Shown: positions 1-10,852 of the stretch, piece by piece
Layout: every line of letters starts with the position of its first letter
Numbering within the stretch: position 1 is the stretch's first letter
DNA from: Chloroflexota bacterium
GTDB taxonomy: Bacteria; Chloroflexota; Anaerolineae; Promineifilales; Promineifilaceae
Assembly (NCBI GenBank): GCA_018004935.1
Contig: JAGNBF010000006.1
Location: 67,150-131,149, forward strand
Length of the DNA stretch: 64,000 bases
Direction: 5' to 3'
Translations under genes and position numbers: made by a program
The notes under the pieces: generated by a model
The model's input: only the letters and a program-made list of their open reading frames with translations
What the model was told of the DNA's origin: nothing
Databases searched by the model: none

Positions 1-931
1 GCCTCTGGGGCGGGGTTAGGGGTGAGGGTGGCCTCGGATATTCCCGACGCGCCAAGAAAAGTTCCCACCCTGGGGTGGGGTTAGGGGTGAGGGTGGCCCC
101 GGATATTCCCGACGCGCCGATAAAGCGCCACGGTGACAGGGCAAAAAATGTCAGATGAAGCCCATTGACAATATAGTTCCCTCGGAATGCCATTTTGTGA
201 CCGTGCTGACCATAGCTCAGCAATTCTCAATTTAGCCAACGGTTAAAACCGTTGGCCTCCAGGAACACGCTCGAAAAATGGCCCAACCCGTAGAACAGCC
301 TTTCAGGCTGTTCGCCCTCTCATGAAAACAAAAAATGAGCGTAACGATACACATCCTCCAGAACTGAGCTTGCCGAAGTACGGCTCCGCCTGTATAGAAA
401 GCGCACAGCCTGGAAAGGCTGTGCTACGCCCAGTTGACCGTCGGGCTATCAATACCAGGCCCTACGGGCTAAAACAGCAGGCCAACGGCCTTCGTAACCA
501 TAGCCCGGCCCGTTTTGCGGCCGGGCCGCCTCACCATTTTTAGACGTTCAGGCCAAATTGAGAATTGCTGACTATAGCTTGCACCACTCCCAAAACATGC
601 CACAATCTTCATGGAATCGCCTTTCCCAAAACGCGATCAACAATAGGACGAGCCTGATTCAATCACTGCGATTAAACCAGGCTAAACATTCCGGTTCATT
701 CGGAATTCGCGCCGTGTGGCTATAAGAGCTTAGGGATTGCTCGCAAATAACTTTTAAGTTTGCTGTGGCCCGTCCTCTGACCGAGCCACCCAACTTAATT
801 TTGAGTGAACCCTTAGGACTTACGTGCTGTGACAGTGTTCCCACCGAGCCACATTGATCCCGGTCAGGATACCATCTCGAGCAACCCCGTAAGCCCTAAA
901 CTATAGCAGTGCTCTTTTCCGAGGATACTCT
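1..931. repeat. Intergenic repeat block upstream of folE
   Basis: No credible gene. Positions 1-60 and 61-150 are two partial copies of the G-rich tail of the composite hairpin repeat also seen at 1920-2030, 10556-10690, 19733-19830 and 51715-51912. Around 395-430 lies a short inverted repeat of the form CAGCCTGGAAAGGCTG, shared with about 10710, 14520 and 43410. Around 495-530 is a CCCGGCC-type palindrome related to 2055-2150, 15270-15300 and 51305-51470. Positions about 728-818 are a copy of repeat family A (core GGTCAGGAGACCGG on the opposite strand). Short open frames here, such as one at 322-543, run through repeat DNA and are not annotated. Confidence 0.7.
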
Positions 932-1543
932 ATGACCCTTTCATCTTCCCCGACCACCATTAACGAGGAAAACAAAACCATCATCCGTGAAGCCATGCGC
1001 AACATACTCCAGGCCGTAGGTGAGGATCCCAACCGCGATGGCCTATTAGGAACCCCAGATCGCATCGCCCGTATGTATGACGAAATTCTCGCCGGTTATC
1101 ACGTTGACCCCTACGAACTACTGAACAACGCTCTCTTCGCTGTCGAATATGATGAAATGATCATCGTCAAAGACATCGAATTTTTCAGCCTGTGCGAACA
1201 CCACATGCTCCCCTTCTTTGGCCGCGCCCATGTAGCCTACATCCCCAGCCAAAAAGTAATCGGCCTCTCCAAAATACCCCGCATTGTCGAAATGTACGCC
1301 CGTCGCCTGCAAATCCAGGAACGCATGACCCGGCAAATTGCCGAACTAATCGAAGAAATTCTTAAACCCCAGGGTGTCGCCGTTGTTATTGAAGGTTCCC
1401 ATCTGTGCTCAATGATGCGCGGTGTCAAGAAAGAACATGCCCGAATGGTAACTAGCGCCATGTTGGGTAACTTTCGCACCGCCTCCAAAACTCGCAATGA
1501 ATTCATGAACCATCTTCGCAATCCCAACCAGGTAGAGATTTGA
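932..1543 (+). CDS. folE: GTP cyclohydrolase I (FolE)
   Basis: A cytosolic enzyme converting GTP to 7,8-dihydroneopterin triphosphate, the first step of tetrahydrofolate synthesis (queuosine precursors use the same reaction). At 203 aa it is full length. The signature [18 protein letters not shown] and the later [13 protein letters not shown] give the zinc cysteines and the catalytic histidines of the family; the tail RNEFMNHLR is also typical. ATG at 932 is preceded by GAGGA at 921-925. It stands alone, with repeat DNA on both sides and no other folate gene nearby. A tgt gene for queuosine insertion lies 6 kb downstream, but no operon link is visible. Confidence 0.97.
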   Translation: MTLSSSPTTINEENKTIIREAMRNILQAVGEDPNRDGLLGTPDRIARMYDEILAGYHVDPYELLNNALFAVEYDEMIIVKDIEFFSLCEHHMLPFFGRAHVAYIPSQKVIGLSKIPRIVEMYARRLQIQERMTRQIAELIEEILKPQGVAVVIEGSHLCSMMRGVKKEHARMVTSAMLGNFRTASKTRNEFMNHLRNPNQVEI

Positions 1544-2422
1544 GTTTCAAATTGTAACGACTACGGCTCTCGAGGGCGGAGCTTGTCGAAGCCTCGTGTT
1601 ACCTGCGACAAGCTCAGGCAACGGCTTAGTAGTTGCTTCAGATTATCAATTGGGGCTATTTTTCGCAGGGGACACCTGCGAAAAATAGCCCCTAAAAGGT
1701 TCCCGCCCCTGGGCCAGAGCCAGGGGTGGGGGAAAAACCGAGTAGACCACCTCTTCACTCCATTCAGGTATAATCAGCCGTTACGGGAATTTACGCTTCG
1801 ACAAGCTCAGGCAGAGCCGTACTCCATCTGTATATACTTACCACGATCATAAAGTGACATTTTGGGAAACCCACCGGCGCGGTTTGGCGGGTGGACGCCC
1901 GCCAAACCGCGCCGAGAAAAACTCCCCGCCCCTGGGGGTGGGGTTAGGGATGAGGGTGGCCCCAGATACACCTAACGCGGCGATAAAGCGACACAACGAC
2001 ACGGCGAAAAAGGTCAGATTATGCCCTTTGGCCGTAAGCGTTCAGTCATATAAATCCACCCGCCAGACCCGCCCGGACGTAAAACGACCGGGCTATGGTT
2101 ACAGAGGTCGCTGGCCTGGAGTTTTAGCCCGCAGGGCTTAGGAATGAGAATTAAATAGAGTTTATCGGTAATAACCTTCCGAAGGTTTATGTCAACTAAC
2201 TGCTCAAAGGTACAAACCTTCGGAAGGGTTTCCAAATGCTATTGCCGATAATGTCTAATAACCTGCTGGTCAAAAGTGGCACGGTCAGGAGACCGGCCAC
2301 AGCAAATCGCTAAGTTAAAAACGAACGATTACTTAATATGTTTAGCCCAGCGTTTGACCACCGGGCGGGATAACTGAACGTTTACCTTTGGCCGTATAGA
2401 TACAAACACAACACACAACAAT
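1544..2422. repeat. Intergenic repeat block between folE and kinase
   Basis: No gene. In order: a CAAGCTCAGGC-type element at 1575-1620 and again near 1800-1815; a perfect 18-bp hairpin at 1652-1692 with a TTTTTCG core in the left arm; a composite repeat at 1838-2030 containing a 16-bp hairpin (1876-1891 with 1898-1913); a CCCGCCCGG palindromic element at about 2055-2150; an inverted repeat CCTTCCGAAGG near 2174 and 2220; and a family A copy at about 2247-2336 with its ACGATTACTTA end. The whole spacer appears to be built from mobile or amplified repeats. Confidence 0.7.
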
Positions 2423-5400
2423 ATGATCCCAGAAACAATTGGCCGGTATCTTGTACAAGCAGAATTGGGGCGCGGGGGGATGGCCACCGTCTACCGTGCC
2501 GTGGATCCCCGCTTTAAGCGGGATGTGGCTATTAAGGTCTTGCCACGCCAATTTTTACACGACCCTAGCTTCCGCACTCGTTTTGAGCGGGAAGCCCAAA
2601 CAATTGCGGCCCTGGAACATCCGGCGATCGTTCCCGTTTATGATTTTGGTGAGGATAACGAACAACCTTATCTAGTAATGCGCCTGATGACGGGCGGCAC
2701 ATTAGCCGAAAAATTACACCTTGGGGCATTATCTCTTACCCAGGTGGCCGCTATTTTGGGTTGGTTAGCCCCCGCCCTGGACGAAGCGCACCGCCAGGGA
2801 ATCATCCATCGTGACCTCAAACCCTCAAATATTCTGTTTGATCAATGGGACAAAGCGTATCTGTCCGATTTTGGTATTGTGAAGTTGGTGGAAGGCAGTG
2901 GCGCTACTCTTACTGACACCAGTACCGCCCTGGGCACGCCTGCCTATATGAGTCCTGAACAGGTGTTGGGTGAAGGCAAACTGGATTCACGCAGTGATAT
3001 TTATGCCTTTGGGGTCATCTTTTTTGAGATGCTGACCGGCAAGAAGCCCTATGTGGCCGATACGCCAATGGGACAGGCGCTAAAACACGTTACGGATACT
3101 ATCCCACACGTGCAAAAGTTTAACCCCTCTTTGCCGCCAGAGTGCCAGGTAATTGTCAGCAAGGCAATGGCCAAGGATCGGGGCAAACGGTACCAGACGG
3201 CGGTGGAACTCGCGGCCGCAATCTTGCCCATTGCCGGTATCACTCCCTCAGCCGAAATCCTCGTCTGGTCTGAAATTAAGACGCCCCCACCCCCTTTCCC
3301 TGCCCCACCCACAGCCGGGGATAATGAGGCGGCAACCGCTTCACTGATCGTGGAGAAAAGTAAACAACCCGCCGTAACCAGTAAACCGTTTGCCGGGGGC
3401 GAGAAAGAGGCGGCAACCAATCGGCCCCTGGTCATCCCCCATCAGCCATCCCCTGATCCCACACTGGTCCCGACGCGCACCCCTACGCCCGCGATTGGCC
3501 GAGGCATCAAACCAGTCGCCATTTTACCCCCTGACCCGGCCCGGATAAATACACCCACGCCCAGAGTCGCGGCCGCGCCCCCCACCGCTTCATCCCCCCG
3601 CCGCCTACCCGGGTTCATTGGGGGTGGTTTACTCGTCATTTTACTGATTGTCATAGGGGTCATCTTGCTCAACAATAATCCGACAAATGGCGAAACCATC
3701 ACCGTCACCAGTCTGGCCATCCAGCAACCGCCCCCTACCCTGAAATTCACCCTGGAACCGCGCACTACCAATACGCCAACTACCGCGGCCGCGCCTCCTA
3801 CCCCAGAACTGGTCACTTCGCCCACATTACGACCAGTGATTTCCCTGCCCAACCTGCCCCTCAGCCCAGATAACCTCACCCAGGTAAGGGCTATCACCAC
3901 CTGGGGAAGGGGCATCCCCAACGAAGTCGCCTTCTCCCCAGCCGGTGATCATTTAGCCATAGCGACAACCAACGGCCTCTTCATTTACCTTGTGACCGGG
4001 GGGCGGGTTCAGGTTCCCCCACTCTACACTCTGGCCCCAGAAACGGTCATCAATACCCTGGCCTACTCCCCCGATGGAACCCTCATTGCCACCGGTGACA
4101 CGGATCGCCAGGTCATTTTGTGGGATGCGGTGACAGGGGAACAAAAACAAGTGTTGGAAGGGCACGAAAACTGGATTCGGGCCGTAGCGTTTGCCCCCGA
4201 TGGCACACTCCTGGCCTCAGCATCCAGTGATACCACTGTGCGGCTCTGGCCTCTCCAGAATGGTCTGGCAGGTGAAGGGCAGGAATTGTCAGGCTTTGAT
4301 ACGACCGTCTGGGGGGTAGCCATTGCCCCGGATAGTCAAACTGTGGCGGTGGGGCTGAATGACAACACAATTCGCCTCATCGAACGGGCCAATCCAGACA
4401 ACCGGCGCACACTGGAAGGGCACAGCGGCCGCGTCTTTGGGGTTACGTTTTCCGCCGATGGCTCCCAACTGGCCTCGGCCTCATCCGATGGCACAGCCCG
4501 CCTCTGGAATGTAGCTACCGGAGAAACGATCCGCACCTTTGAAGGGCATATAGGCTGGCTCCGCAGTGTAGATTTTATGCCCGATGGCAATCGGGTAGTC
4601 ACAGCTTCATATGACGGCACAGCTCGCCTCTGGAATATCGCCGATGGTGAAACCAGTGCCACTCTGTTTGGCCATTTGGGGCTGGTGGTTCATGCAACCG
4701 TAACCCCCAATGGGGCTATCATCGCTACCGCTTCCGCCGATGGGACCGTACGGTTATGGCAAGGGGAAAATGGGGAGGCATTAGGGAGTATTCAGGATGG
4801 GACGGGTCGGGTGTTGACAGTGGCGGTAGATGAGAGTGGCCGGTTCGCGGCCGCGGGCAGTTTTGATGGTTCCGTCAGAATGTGGCAGTTGGCTACCGGC
4901 GAACCAGTCTATTATCTCACCGATCACCAGGACTGGGTGCGGGCAGTGACCTTTGCTCCCCAGGGAGAGTACCTGGCTACCGGCTCTGACGATCACACCG
5001 TGCGCCTCATCGTCGTGGAGACCGGCGAAACCGCCTTGCAACTCACCGGCCACACCAGCCTCATCCGCTCCCTGGCCTTCTCCCCCACGGGAAATCGGCT
5101 CTTTGTGGGAATGGGAGATGGTTCAGTCTGGGTCTGGTCATTGACTGATACACCAGTCAGCCACATTGAGATACTCCCCCCCCAACCTGAAGGAGCCTTA
5201 AGTGTGGCCTTTTCACCCGATAGTTCTCTCATTGCCACCGGAACAGAAACAGGACAGGTACGTTTGTGGCGTACCAGCGATAGCACCCTGCTTCACGACC
5301 TGGCAGGCCACACAGATCGAGTCAATGCTCTGGCCTTCTCCCCGGATGGAGCCTTTCTCGTCTCTGCGGCCGCCGATGGCACTGTGCGTTTGTGGCGCAC

Positions 5401-5674
5401 CAATGACGGCCAAAATCAAACCCTTTGGCAACCCCCGGCGGAAGAACCCATCGTCTTTACCGGCCTGGGATACTCGCCCGATGGGCAACTATTACTGGCA
5501 GGCACGGAAACAGGTGAAATTTATTGGCTCAACCCCACAAACGATCAGGTGTGGCAGATATTGGATGAGCACAGTGACAATGTGCGGATGTTTGCCTTTA
5601 CGACTTCCCAAACCGTTCTGCTCTCTGGCTCCGATGACGGGACAATTGTTTTCTGGGGTGTTCAAGAACCGTAA
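2423..5674 (+). CDS. Membrane Ser/Thr protein kinase with 14 WD40 repeats
   Basis: A Hanks-type kinase occupies residues about 8-270: glycine loop LGRGGMATVYRAV, VAIK lysine, HRDLKPSN with catalytic Asp at about 131, DFG and APE-like MSPEQ. A Pro/Thr-rich linker of about 120 residues follows, then one transmembrane helix at about 396-416. The rest contains 14 recognisable WD40 units (patterns such as AFSPDGTLLASASSDTTVRLW), enough for two seven-bladed propellers. Predicted topology is kinase inside and propellers outside, so extracellular binding may control cytoplasmic phosphorylation; that role is inferred. No ribosome binding site is seen before ATG 2423. murA follows 150 bp later but has its own promoter-like sequence. 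The ligand is unknown. Confidence 0.93.
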   Translation: MIPETIGRYLVQAELGRGGMATVYRAVDPRFKRDVAIKVLPRQFLHDPSFRTRFEREAQTIAALEHPAIVPVYDFGEDNEQPYLVMRLMTGGTLAEKLHLGALSLTQVAAILGWLAPALDEAHRQGIIHRDLKPSNILFDQWDKAYLSDFGIVKLVEGSGATLTDTSTALGTPAYMSPEQVLGEGKLDSRSDIYAFGVIFFEMLTGKKPYVADTPMGQALKHVTDTIPHVQKFNPSLPPECQVIVSKAMAKDRGKRYQTAVELAAAILPIAGITPSAEILVWSEIKTPPPPFPAPPTAGDNEAATASLIVEKSKQPAVTSKPFAGGEKEAATNRPLVIPHQPSPDPTLVPTRTPTPAIGRGIKPVAILPPDPARINTPTPRVAAAPPTASSPRRLPGFIGGGLLVILLIVIGVILLNNNPTNGETITVTSLAIQQPPPTLKFTLEPRTTNTPTTAAAPPTPELVTSPTLRPVISLPNLPLSPDNLTQVRAITTWGRGIPNEVAFSPAGDHLAIATTNGLFIYLVTGGRVQVPPLYTLAPETVINTLAYSPDGTLIATGDTDRQVILWDAVTGEQKQVLEGHENWIRAVAFAPDGTLLASASSDTTVRLWPLQNGLAGEGQELSGFDTTVWGVAIAPDSQTVAVGLNDNTIRLIERANPDNRRTLEGHSGRVFGVTFSADGSQLASASSDGTARLWNVATGETIRTFEGHIGWLRSVDFMPDGNRVVTASYDGTARLWNIADGETSATLFGHLGLVVHATVTPNGAIIATASADGTVRLWQGENGEALGSIQDGTGRVLTVAVDESGRFAAAGSFDGSVRMWQLATGEPVYYLTDHQDWVRAVTFAPQGEYLATGSDDHTVRLIVVETGETALQLTGHTSLIRSLAFSPTGNRLFVGMGDGSVWVWSLTDTPVSHIEILPPQPEGALSVAFSPDSSLIATGTETGQVRLWRTSDSTLLHDLAGHTDRVNALAFSPDGAFLVSAAADGTVRLWRTNDGQNQTLWQPPAEEPIVFTGLGYSPDGQLLLAGTETGEIYWLNPTNDQVWQILDEHSDNVRMFAFTTSQTVLLSGSDDGTIVFWGVQEP

Positions 5675-5751
5675 AGATCACACCACCCTCTTTCGCCCTC
5701 GCCGCGTCGTCCTTTCCCCTTCTCCCATCTCCGACGTAGGCCAATCGTCGT

Positions 5752-5779
5752 TTGTCACCTCGGCCAACCTTGTTAGAAT
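5752..5779 (+). promoter_or_regulatory. Putative sigma70 promoter of murA
   Basis: TTGTCA at 5752-5757, a 16-bp spacer, then TAGAAT at 5774-5779, 47 bp before the murA ATG. It lies in the 150-bp gap after the kinase gene and suggests murA is transcribed independently. Confidence 0.5.
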
Positions 5780-5826
5780 CCGCCTCGGAAGAAGAGAACA
5801 CACCCACATCAAAGCGAGGCAATCCC

Positions 5827-7122
5827 ATGAACGACACCTTCATCATCGAGGGGGGCGTCCCTCTCAACGGCACCATTACAGCCAGTGGCAACAAAAACGC
5901 GGCCATCAAATTACTCCCTGCCTGTTTGTTGACCGATCAGCCCATTACTTTGCACAATATCCCCAATATTGCCGATGTACGGATAGCTCTGGCTATCTTG
6001 CACGACCTGGGCGCTACTGTTACGGACCTGGGCGGCGGGAGTTGGCAAATTCATGCCGCCAATATTAACAAAACGGTACTGGATTTTAAGCTGGCCAATC
6101 AGAGTCGGGCTTCATTTGTGTTTTCTGGGCCGATGTTGGCCCGCCTGGGGCATGTCACCCTGCCTATTCCAGGCGGTGATGTCATTGGTGGGCGGCCGCT
6201 GGATACGCACATCCAGGGGTTGAAGGCGTTAGGGGTACATGTAGAGCTGAACAGCCAGCGCAATGGCTTCCAGATGGATGCCGACCCGCTCCTGGGGGGC
6301 GGGTATATTCTACAGGCCGAAGCCAGTGTGACGGCCACTGAGAATACCCTTATGGCCGCAGTTTTGGCCCAAGGGGAAACGGTGATTGATAATGCCGCCT
6401 GTGAACCACATATTCAAGATTTGTGCCGCTTTCTCAACCAGTTGGGGGCCAACATTGAAGGGATTGGCACGAATCGGCTGAAGATTCAAGGGGTAAAGCA
6501 GTTGGGTGGGGGAGAGTTCACTATTGGCAGTGATTTTATGGAAGTGGGCAGTTTTATTGGCGCGGCCGCGATCACGGGTGGTTCCATTCGCATTCGCAAC
6601 GCTGATCCCCAACAATTGGGCATGATCCGACTGGTATATGAAAAACTAGGGGTGTTCTGGGATGTAGACGGCCAGGATGTGGTCGTACCCCCCCATCAAT
6701 CATTGGAGATACAGGCGGCTTTAAGCGGCCGCATTCTGGAAATCAAACCCCTGCCCTGGCCGGGCTTTCCCCCTGACCTGATGAGTATCCTGGTCATTCT
6801 GGCTACTCAGGGCAAAGGTTCTGTCCTGCTCCATGATTGGATGTATGAAAGTCGTTTCTTTTTTGTAGATAAACTCACCTTCATGGGGGCACGCATTACT
6901 TTATGTGATCCCCATCGGGTTATTGTGCAGGGGCCATCACGTCTATATGCCAACCCGCAAGGCGTCACCAGTCCAGATATCCGCGCGGGAATGACCATGG
7001 TGTTGGCCGCTCTTTGCGCTGAAGGCACCAGTACCATTCATAACATCCACCAGATTGACCGGGGGTATGAGCGTATTGAGGAAAAACTGACCGCTCTGGG
7101 GGCCAGGATACAACGGGTTTAG
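5827..7122 (+). CDS. murA: UDP-N-acetylglucosamine 1-carboxyvinyltransferase (MurA), Cys-to-Asp type
   Basis: Transfers enolpyruvate from PEP to UDP-GlcNAc, the first committed step of peptidoglycan synthesis in the cytosol. The 431-aa length fits the EPT family. GNKNAA near residue 21 holds the conserved Lys23, and RASFVFSGPMLARLG precedes the active-site loop. In that loop the usual PGGC is PGGD (Asp118, codon 6178-6180). Cys-to-Asp at this position is known in Mycobacterium, Chlamydia and Borrelia MurA and is linked to fosfomycin insensitivity; the same is expected here but not shown. Start at 5827 is chosen over the longer in-frame 5752 because GAGG precedes it and the protein then begins like known MurA proteins. 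It lies 46 kb from the dcw cluster. Confidence 0.96.
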   Translation: MNDTFIIEGGVPLNGTITASGNKNAAIKLLPACLLTDQPITLHNIPNIADVRIALAILHDLGATVTDLGGGSWQIHAANINKTVLDFKLANQSRASFVFSGPMLARLGHVTLPIPGGDVIGGRPLDTHIQGLKALGVHVELNSQRNGFQMDADPLLGGGYILQAEASVTATENTLMAAVLAQGETVIDNAACEPHIQDLCRFLNQLGANIEGIGTNRLKIQGVKQLGGGEFTIGSDFMEVGSFIGAAAITGGSIRIRNADPQQLGMIRLVYEKLGVFWDVDGQDVVVPPHQSLEIQAALSGRILEIKPLPWPGFPPDLMSILVILATQGKGSVLLHDWMYESRFFFVDKLTFMGARITLCDPHRVIVQGPSRLYANPQGVTSPDIRAGMTMVLAALCAEGTSTIHNIHQIDRGYERIEEKLTALGARIQRV

Positions 7123-7132
7123 AGGGAAAGGG

Positions 7133-7233
7133 GTATCTTCTCAATGTTTCGAGGGAAACATAGCCTGAGCTTGTCGAAAGCCGTTGGTTGCGACAGGCTC
7201 AACCAACGTCACCGCGTTTTATGGAGAAGATAC
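7133..7233. repeat. Repeat family G copy 1 (TATCTTCTCAA ends)
   Basis: An element of about 100 bp with inverted ends GTATCTTCTCAA and GGAGAAGATAC and an inner inverted repeat around GAGCTTGTCGAAAGCC. Similar elements lie at 51203-51302 and 57967-58066. Confidence 0.6.
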
Positions 7234-7284
7234 GAGAAGGGAATAAAAAAATCGGCGTGGATCGGCATATTCCCCACTCCCCGG

Positions 7285-8423
<1,139 letters not shown>

Positions 8424-8480
8424 GAACTTGCCACTCGCGAACTCGCTTACTCGCCCACATTCACGTATCACGGAGTCATT

Positions 8481-9293
8481 ATGTCCATTCTTGAAGCCAT
8501 CATCCTGGGGATTGTCCAGGGAGCCACCGAATTTTTGCCCGTTTCCAGCTCCGGCCATCTGCTCATCGTGCCCGATTTGTTCCGAATGACCGAACCGTCG
8601 CTAACCGTGATTGCGGTGGCGCATCAGGGGACACTTCTGGCTGTTTTGATCTATTTTTGGGCTGATATTTGGGGCATAGCGCGGGGGGTATTGGCCGGGT
8701 TACAACAACGGCAACTGATGGGGACAACGGAGTCCCGCCTGGGTTGGTATGTGTTGGTAGGCACGATCCCGGCGGTGATAGTGGGTCTGCCCCTATCGTC
8801 AAAATTTGATGAATTGTTTAGCCCGGTCGCGGCCGCGATCAGCCTCATCATCACCTCCATCTTCCTCATCATCGGCGAGCGTTATCTGACCGGGCGCAAA
8901 GCGTTGCCGCAGATGAGTTGGGGGGACGCCATTTTTATCGGCCTGGCCCAGGTGATCGCCCTCATTCCGGGGAATTCCCGCAGTGGCATCACCATTTCCG
9001 CCGGACTGGTGCGCGGGTTAGATCGGGCCACCGCCGCCCGGTACAGCTTCCTGCTGGGCATTCCCGCCATTGCCGGGGCCGGGTTATTGGCTCTACTAGA
9101 TTTGCTCCAGGCTGATGATCTCAGCCAGCAATTGCCCATCCTCATCACCACCTTTCTCGCTTCGGCCATCAGTGGTTATCTCTGTATCCGTTTTCTCATC
9201 AACTGGTTAAAGAGCCACAGTTTGCAGGTGTTTATCATCTATCGGGTGGCTTTTGGGTTGTTTTATCTGCTGTTTGTCTGGCTGGTACGGTAA
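8481..9293 (+). CDS. uppP: Undecaprenyl-diphosphate phosphatase (UppP/BacA)
   Basis: An integral membrane enzyme that recycles undecaprenyl diphosphate to the monophosphate carrier used in wall synthesis. At 270 aa with about eight hydrophobic segments it fits the family. Both signatures are present: GIVQGATEFLPVSSSGHL near the N terminus and PGNSRSGIT in the middle, carrying the conserved Glu, Ser, His and Arg. ATG 8481 follows GGAG with 5-nt spacing. A GCGGCCGC palindrome at 8829 encodes an Ala-rich stretch between membrane segments. Confidence 0.97.
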   Translation: MSILEAIILGIVQGATEFLPVSSSGHLLIVPDLFRMTEPSLTVIAVAHQGTLLAVLIYFWADIWGIARGVLAGLQQRQLMGTTESRLGWYVLVGTIPAVIVGLPLSSKFDELFSPVAAAISLIITSIFLIIGERYLTGRKALPQMSWGDAIFIGLAQVIALIPGNSRSGITISAGLVRGLDRATAARYSFLLGIPAIAGAGLLALLDLLQADDLSQQLPILITTFLASAISGYLCIRFLINWLKSHSLQVFIIYRVAFGLFYLLFVWLVR

Positions 9294-9520
9294 GCGGTAA
9301 CTGGCCTTCCGACCGCGCTATACTTAGGGTTCGTAAAAATATAACTTCTCGGTTTAGACTTGACAGGTTTTCGGAAACCTGTCAGGTCTTGACGGAACTT
9401 AATCTTTTACAGGCCCTTAAGGTTCGCTCAAGATTAAGTTGGGTGGCGCGGTCAGGAGACCGGCCACAGCAAACCGCTAAGTTAAAAACAAACGATTATT
9501 TACCACGGTCATAAAATGAC

Positions 9521-9626
9521 GGATCTTCGGGATTTCGTGGGGTACGGGCAACCCTTGTGGTTGCCCCACACGGGGCAGGCACAAGGCCAGCCCGTACATA
9601 TCAACCTCCTGAATTCCCAAAGAACC
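9521..9626 (+). mobile_element. Family D miniature element with 8-bp target duplication
   Basis: A 106-bp non-coding element with inverted ends GGATCTTCGGG and CCCAAAGAACC, flanked by the identical octamer AAAATGAC at 9513-9520 and 9627-9634. Removing it restores a continuous copy of the neighbouring repeat. Its inside holds an inverted repeat of GGGCAACC and GGTTGCCC. Confidence 0.85.
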
Positions 9627-9686
9627 AAAATGACATTTTGTTGGCGGTAACAAATGGGGTTAGTCCCGGCTGAGGACCCATCCCTC

Positions 9687-9699
9687 TACAATTCCGGTT
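9687..9699 (+). promoter_or_regulatory. -10 box 7 nt before IMPase gene: probable leaderless start
   Basis: TACAAT at 9687-9692 leaves 7 nt to ATG 9700, with no ribosome binding site, the same arrangement as tgt. Confidence 0.4.
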
Positions 9700-10533
9700 A
9701 TGAATCTCAACAATATCTACCCTACCGCCCTGGCCATTGCCCGTGAAGCCGGGGCTTTGTTACGTGAAGGTTATTTCGCCTCTGGCTCCGCCCACAAAGA
9801 AATCGCTCTGAAAAGCTCTAGCATGGATTTAGTGACACGCTACGACAAAGCCGCTGAAACGCTCATCGCCGACCGTCTGCGGTCAGCTTTCCCTGACCAC
9901 CGCCTGCTGGCCGAAGAAGGGGCCACCAACAGCGACGGCGACAGTCCTTACCTGTGGGTGGTTGATCCCCTGGATGGCACAACGAATTTTGCCCATGGCT
10001 TTCCCATTTTTGCTGTCTCAATGGCTCTGCTAGAAAACGGAGTACCCCGTCTGGGCGTTGTTTATGATCCCACCCGCGACGAATGTTTTTCGGCCATCGC
10101 CGGACAAGGGGCGTGGCTGACCCGTGCCGATAGCACAACCGAACCGTTGCAGGTCAGTTCTGCCCGGACGCTCCAGGAAAGTTTGTTGGCGACGGGTTTT
10201 CCCTACGACGTGCAGACGAGCGATTGGGATAATCTGGCCGAGTTTCGGGCCTTTTTGAAATGCTCCCGAGGGGTGCGGCGACCGGGCGCGGCCGCGATTG
10301 ACCTGGCTTATGTGGCCGCCGGGCGGTTCGATGGTTATTGGGAGTATAAACTCAAATCCTGGGATATTGCCGCCGGGGTGCTGTTGGTAGAAGAAGCGGG
10401 CGGCCGCGTCACTAGCATCACCAACGACTCCCTCATTCTGGGGGAGCGCATCCACCTTATCGCCAGCAATGGGCATCTGCATGAAGCCATGGCGGCGGTA
10501 TTAGCAGATGTGCGCAGTCGGCAGGCGAAATAA
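9700..10533 (+). CDS. Inositol monophosphatase family protein (SuhB-like)
   Basis: A magnesium-dependent sugar-phosphate phosphatase, probably acting on inositol 1-phosphate or a related phosphate in the cytosol. The 277-aa protein has the family's metal-site motifs in order: LAEEG, WVVDPLDGTTNFAHGFP, and WDIAAGVLLVEEAGG near the C terminus. Family members also hydrolyse fructose-1,6-bisphosphate, histidinol phosphate or PAP, so the substrate cannot be fixed from sequence. Start ATG 9700 sits just after a -10 box, consistent with a leaderless message. The gene stands alone between repeat clusters. Confidence 0.93.
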   Translation: MNLNNIYPTALAIAREAGALLREGYFASGSAHKEIALKSSSMDLVTRYDKAAETLIADRLRSAFPDHRLLAEEGATNSDGDSPYLWVVDPLDGTTNFAHGFPIFAVSMALLENGVPRLGVVYDPTRDECFSAIAGQGAWLTRADSTTEPLQVSSARTLQESLLATGFPYDVQTSDWDNLAEFRAFLKCSRGVRRPGAAAIDLAYVAAGRFDGYWEYKLKSWDIAAGVLLVEEAGGRVTSITNDSLILGERIHLIASNGHLHEAMAAVLADVRSRQAK

Positions 10534-10852
10534 TGGTCAGGCGTTAAGGAATGAGACTATACTTATCACGGTCATAAAGTGACATTTTATTGGCGGCCAC
10601 AACCTGGGTAGGTTGGGGCTGAAGACCCATCCCCCAGCGATCTCAGAGGGCAGGGGAGAAACCCACCGGCGCGGTGTGGGGGTGGCCCCGTACAAACCGA
10701 GCCGGAAGAGAACGCACAGCCGCGAAAGGCTGTGCTACGTCCAGAGATCGTGTATAAATTTGCCGGAGTCGAATAGTTACAAAAAAAGTACCTGTACAAT
10801 CCCTCACCCTGACCTTCTCCCCCAGGAGAGGAAACGGCATTTCACCTCTATC
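10534..10852. repeat. Composite repeat and short inverted repeats
   Basis: A composite repeat copy runs from about 10556 to 10690: the ACGGTCATAAAGTGACATTTT end, the GCTGAAGACCCATCCCCC middle and a decayed hairpin at about 10664-10705. It is followed at 10706-10780 by a CACAGCC/GGCTGTG inverted repeat that recurs in reverse at about 14466-14560. Confidence 0.65.

Larger units (their letters stand above)
9294..9699. repeat. Nested repeat cluster between uppP and IMPase gene
   Basis: Almost the whole gap is repeat. A family B element lies at about 9325-9419 (palindrome around CTGACAGG arms, TTAGGG and CCCTTA ends). A family A element follows at about 9418-9503. A fragment of the composite repeat (TACCACGGTCATAAAATGAC) begins near 9501, is interrupted at 9521-9626 by a family D element, and resumes at 9627 as AAAATGACATTTTGTTGGCGG. 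Confidence 0.75.

Noticed and set aside
322-543. 73-codon open frame near the window start
   Set aside because: It runs through inverted repeats shared with other spacers, has no ribosome binding site and resembles no known protein.
5202-6068. 288-codon open frame overlapping the kinase and murA genes
   Set aside because: It is a shadow frame across two well supported genes in another reading frame and crosses the murA start.
10613-10852. N-terminal extension of the small membrane protein
   Set aside because: The extra 80 residues are translated composite-repeat DNA also present in non-coding spacers.
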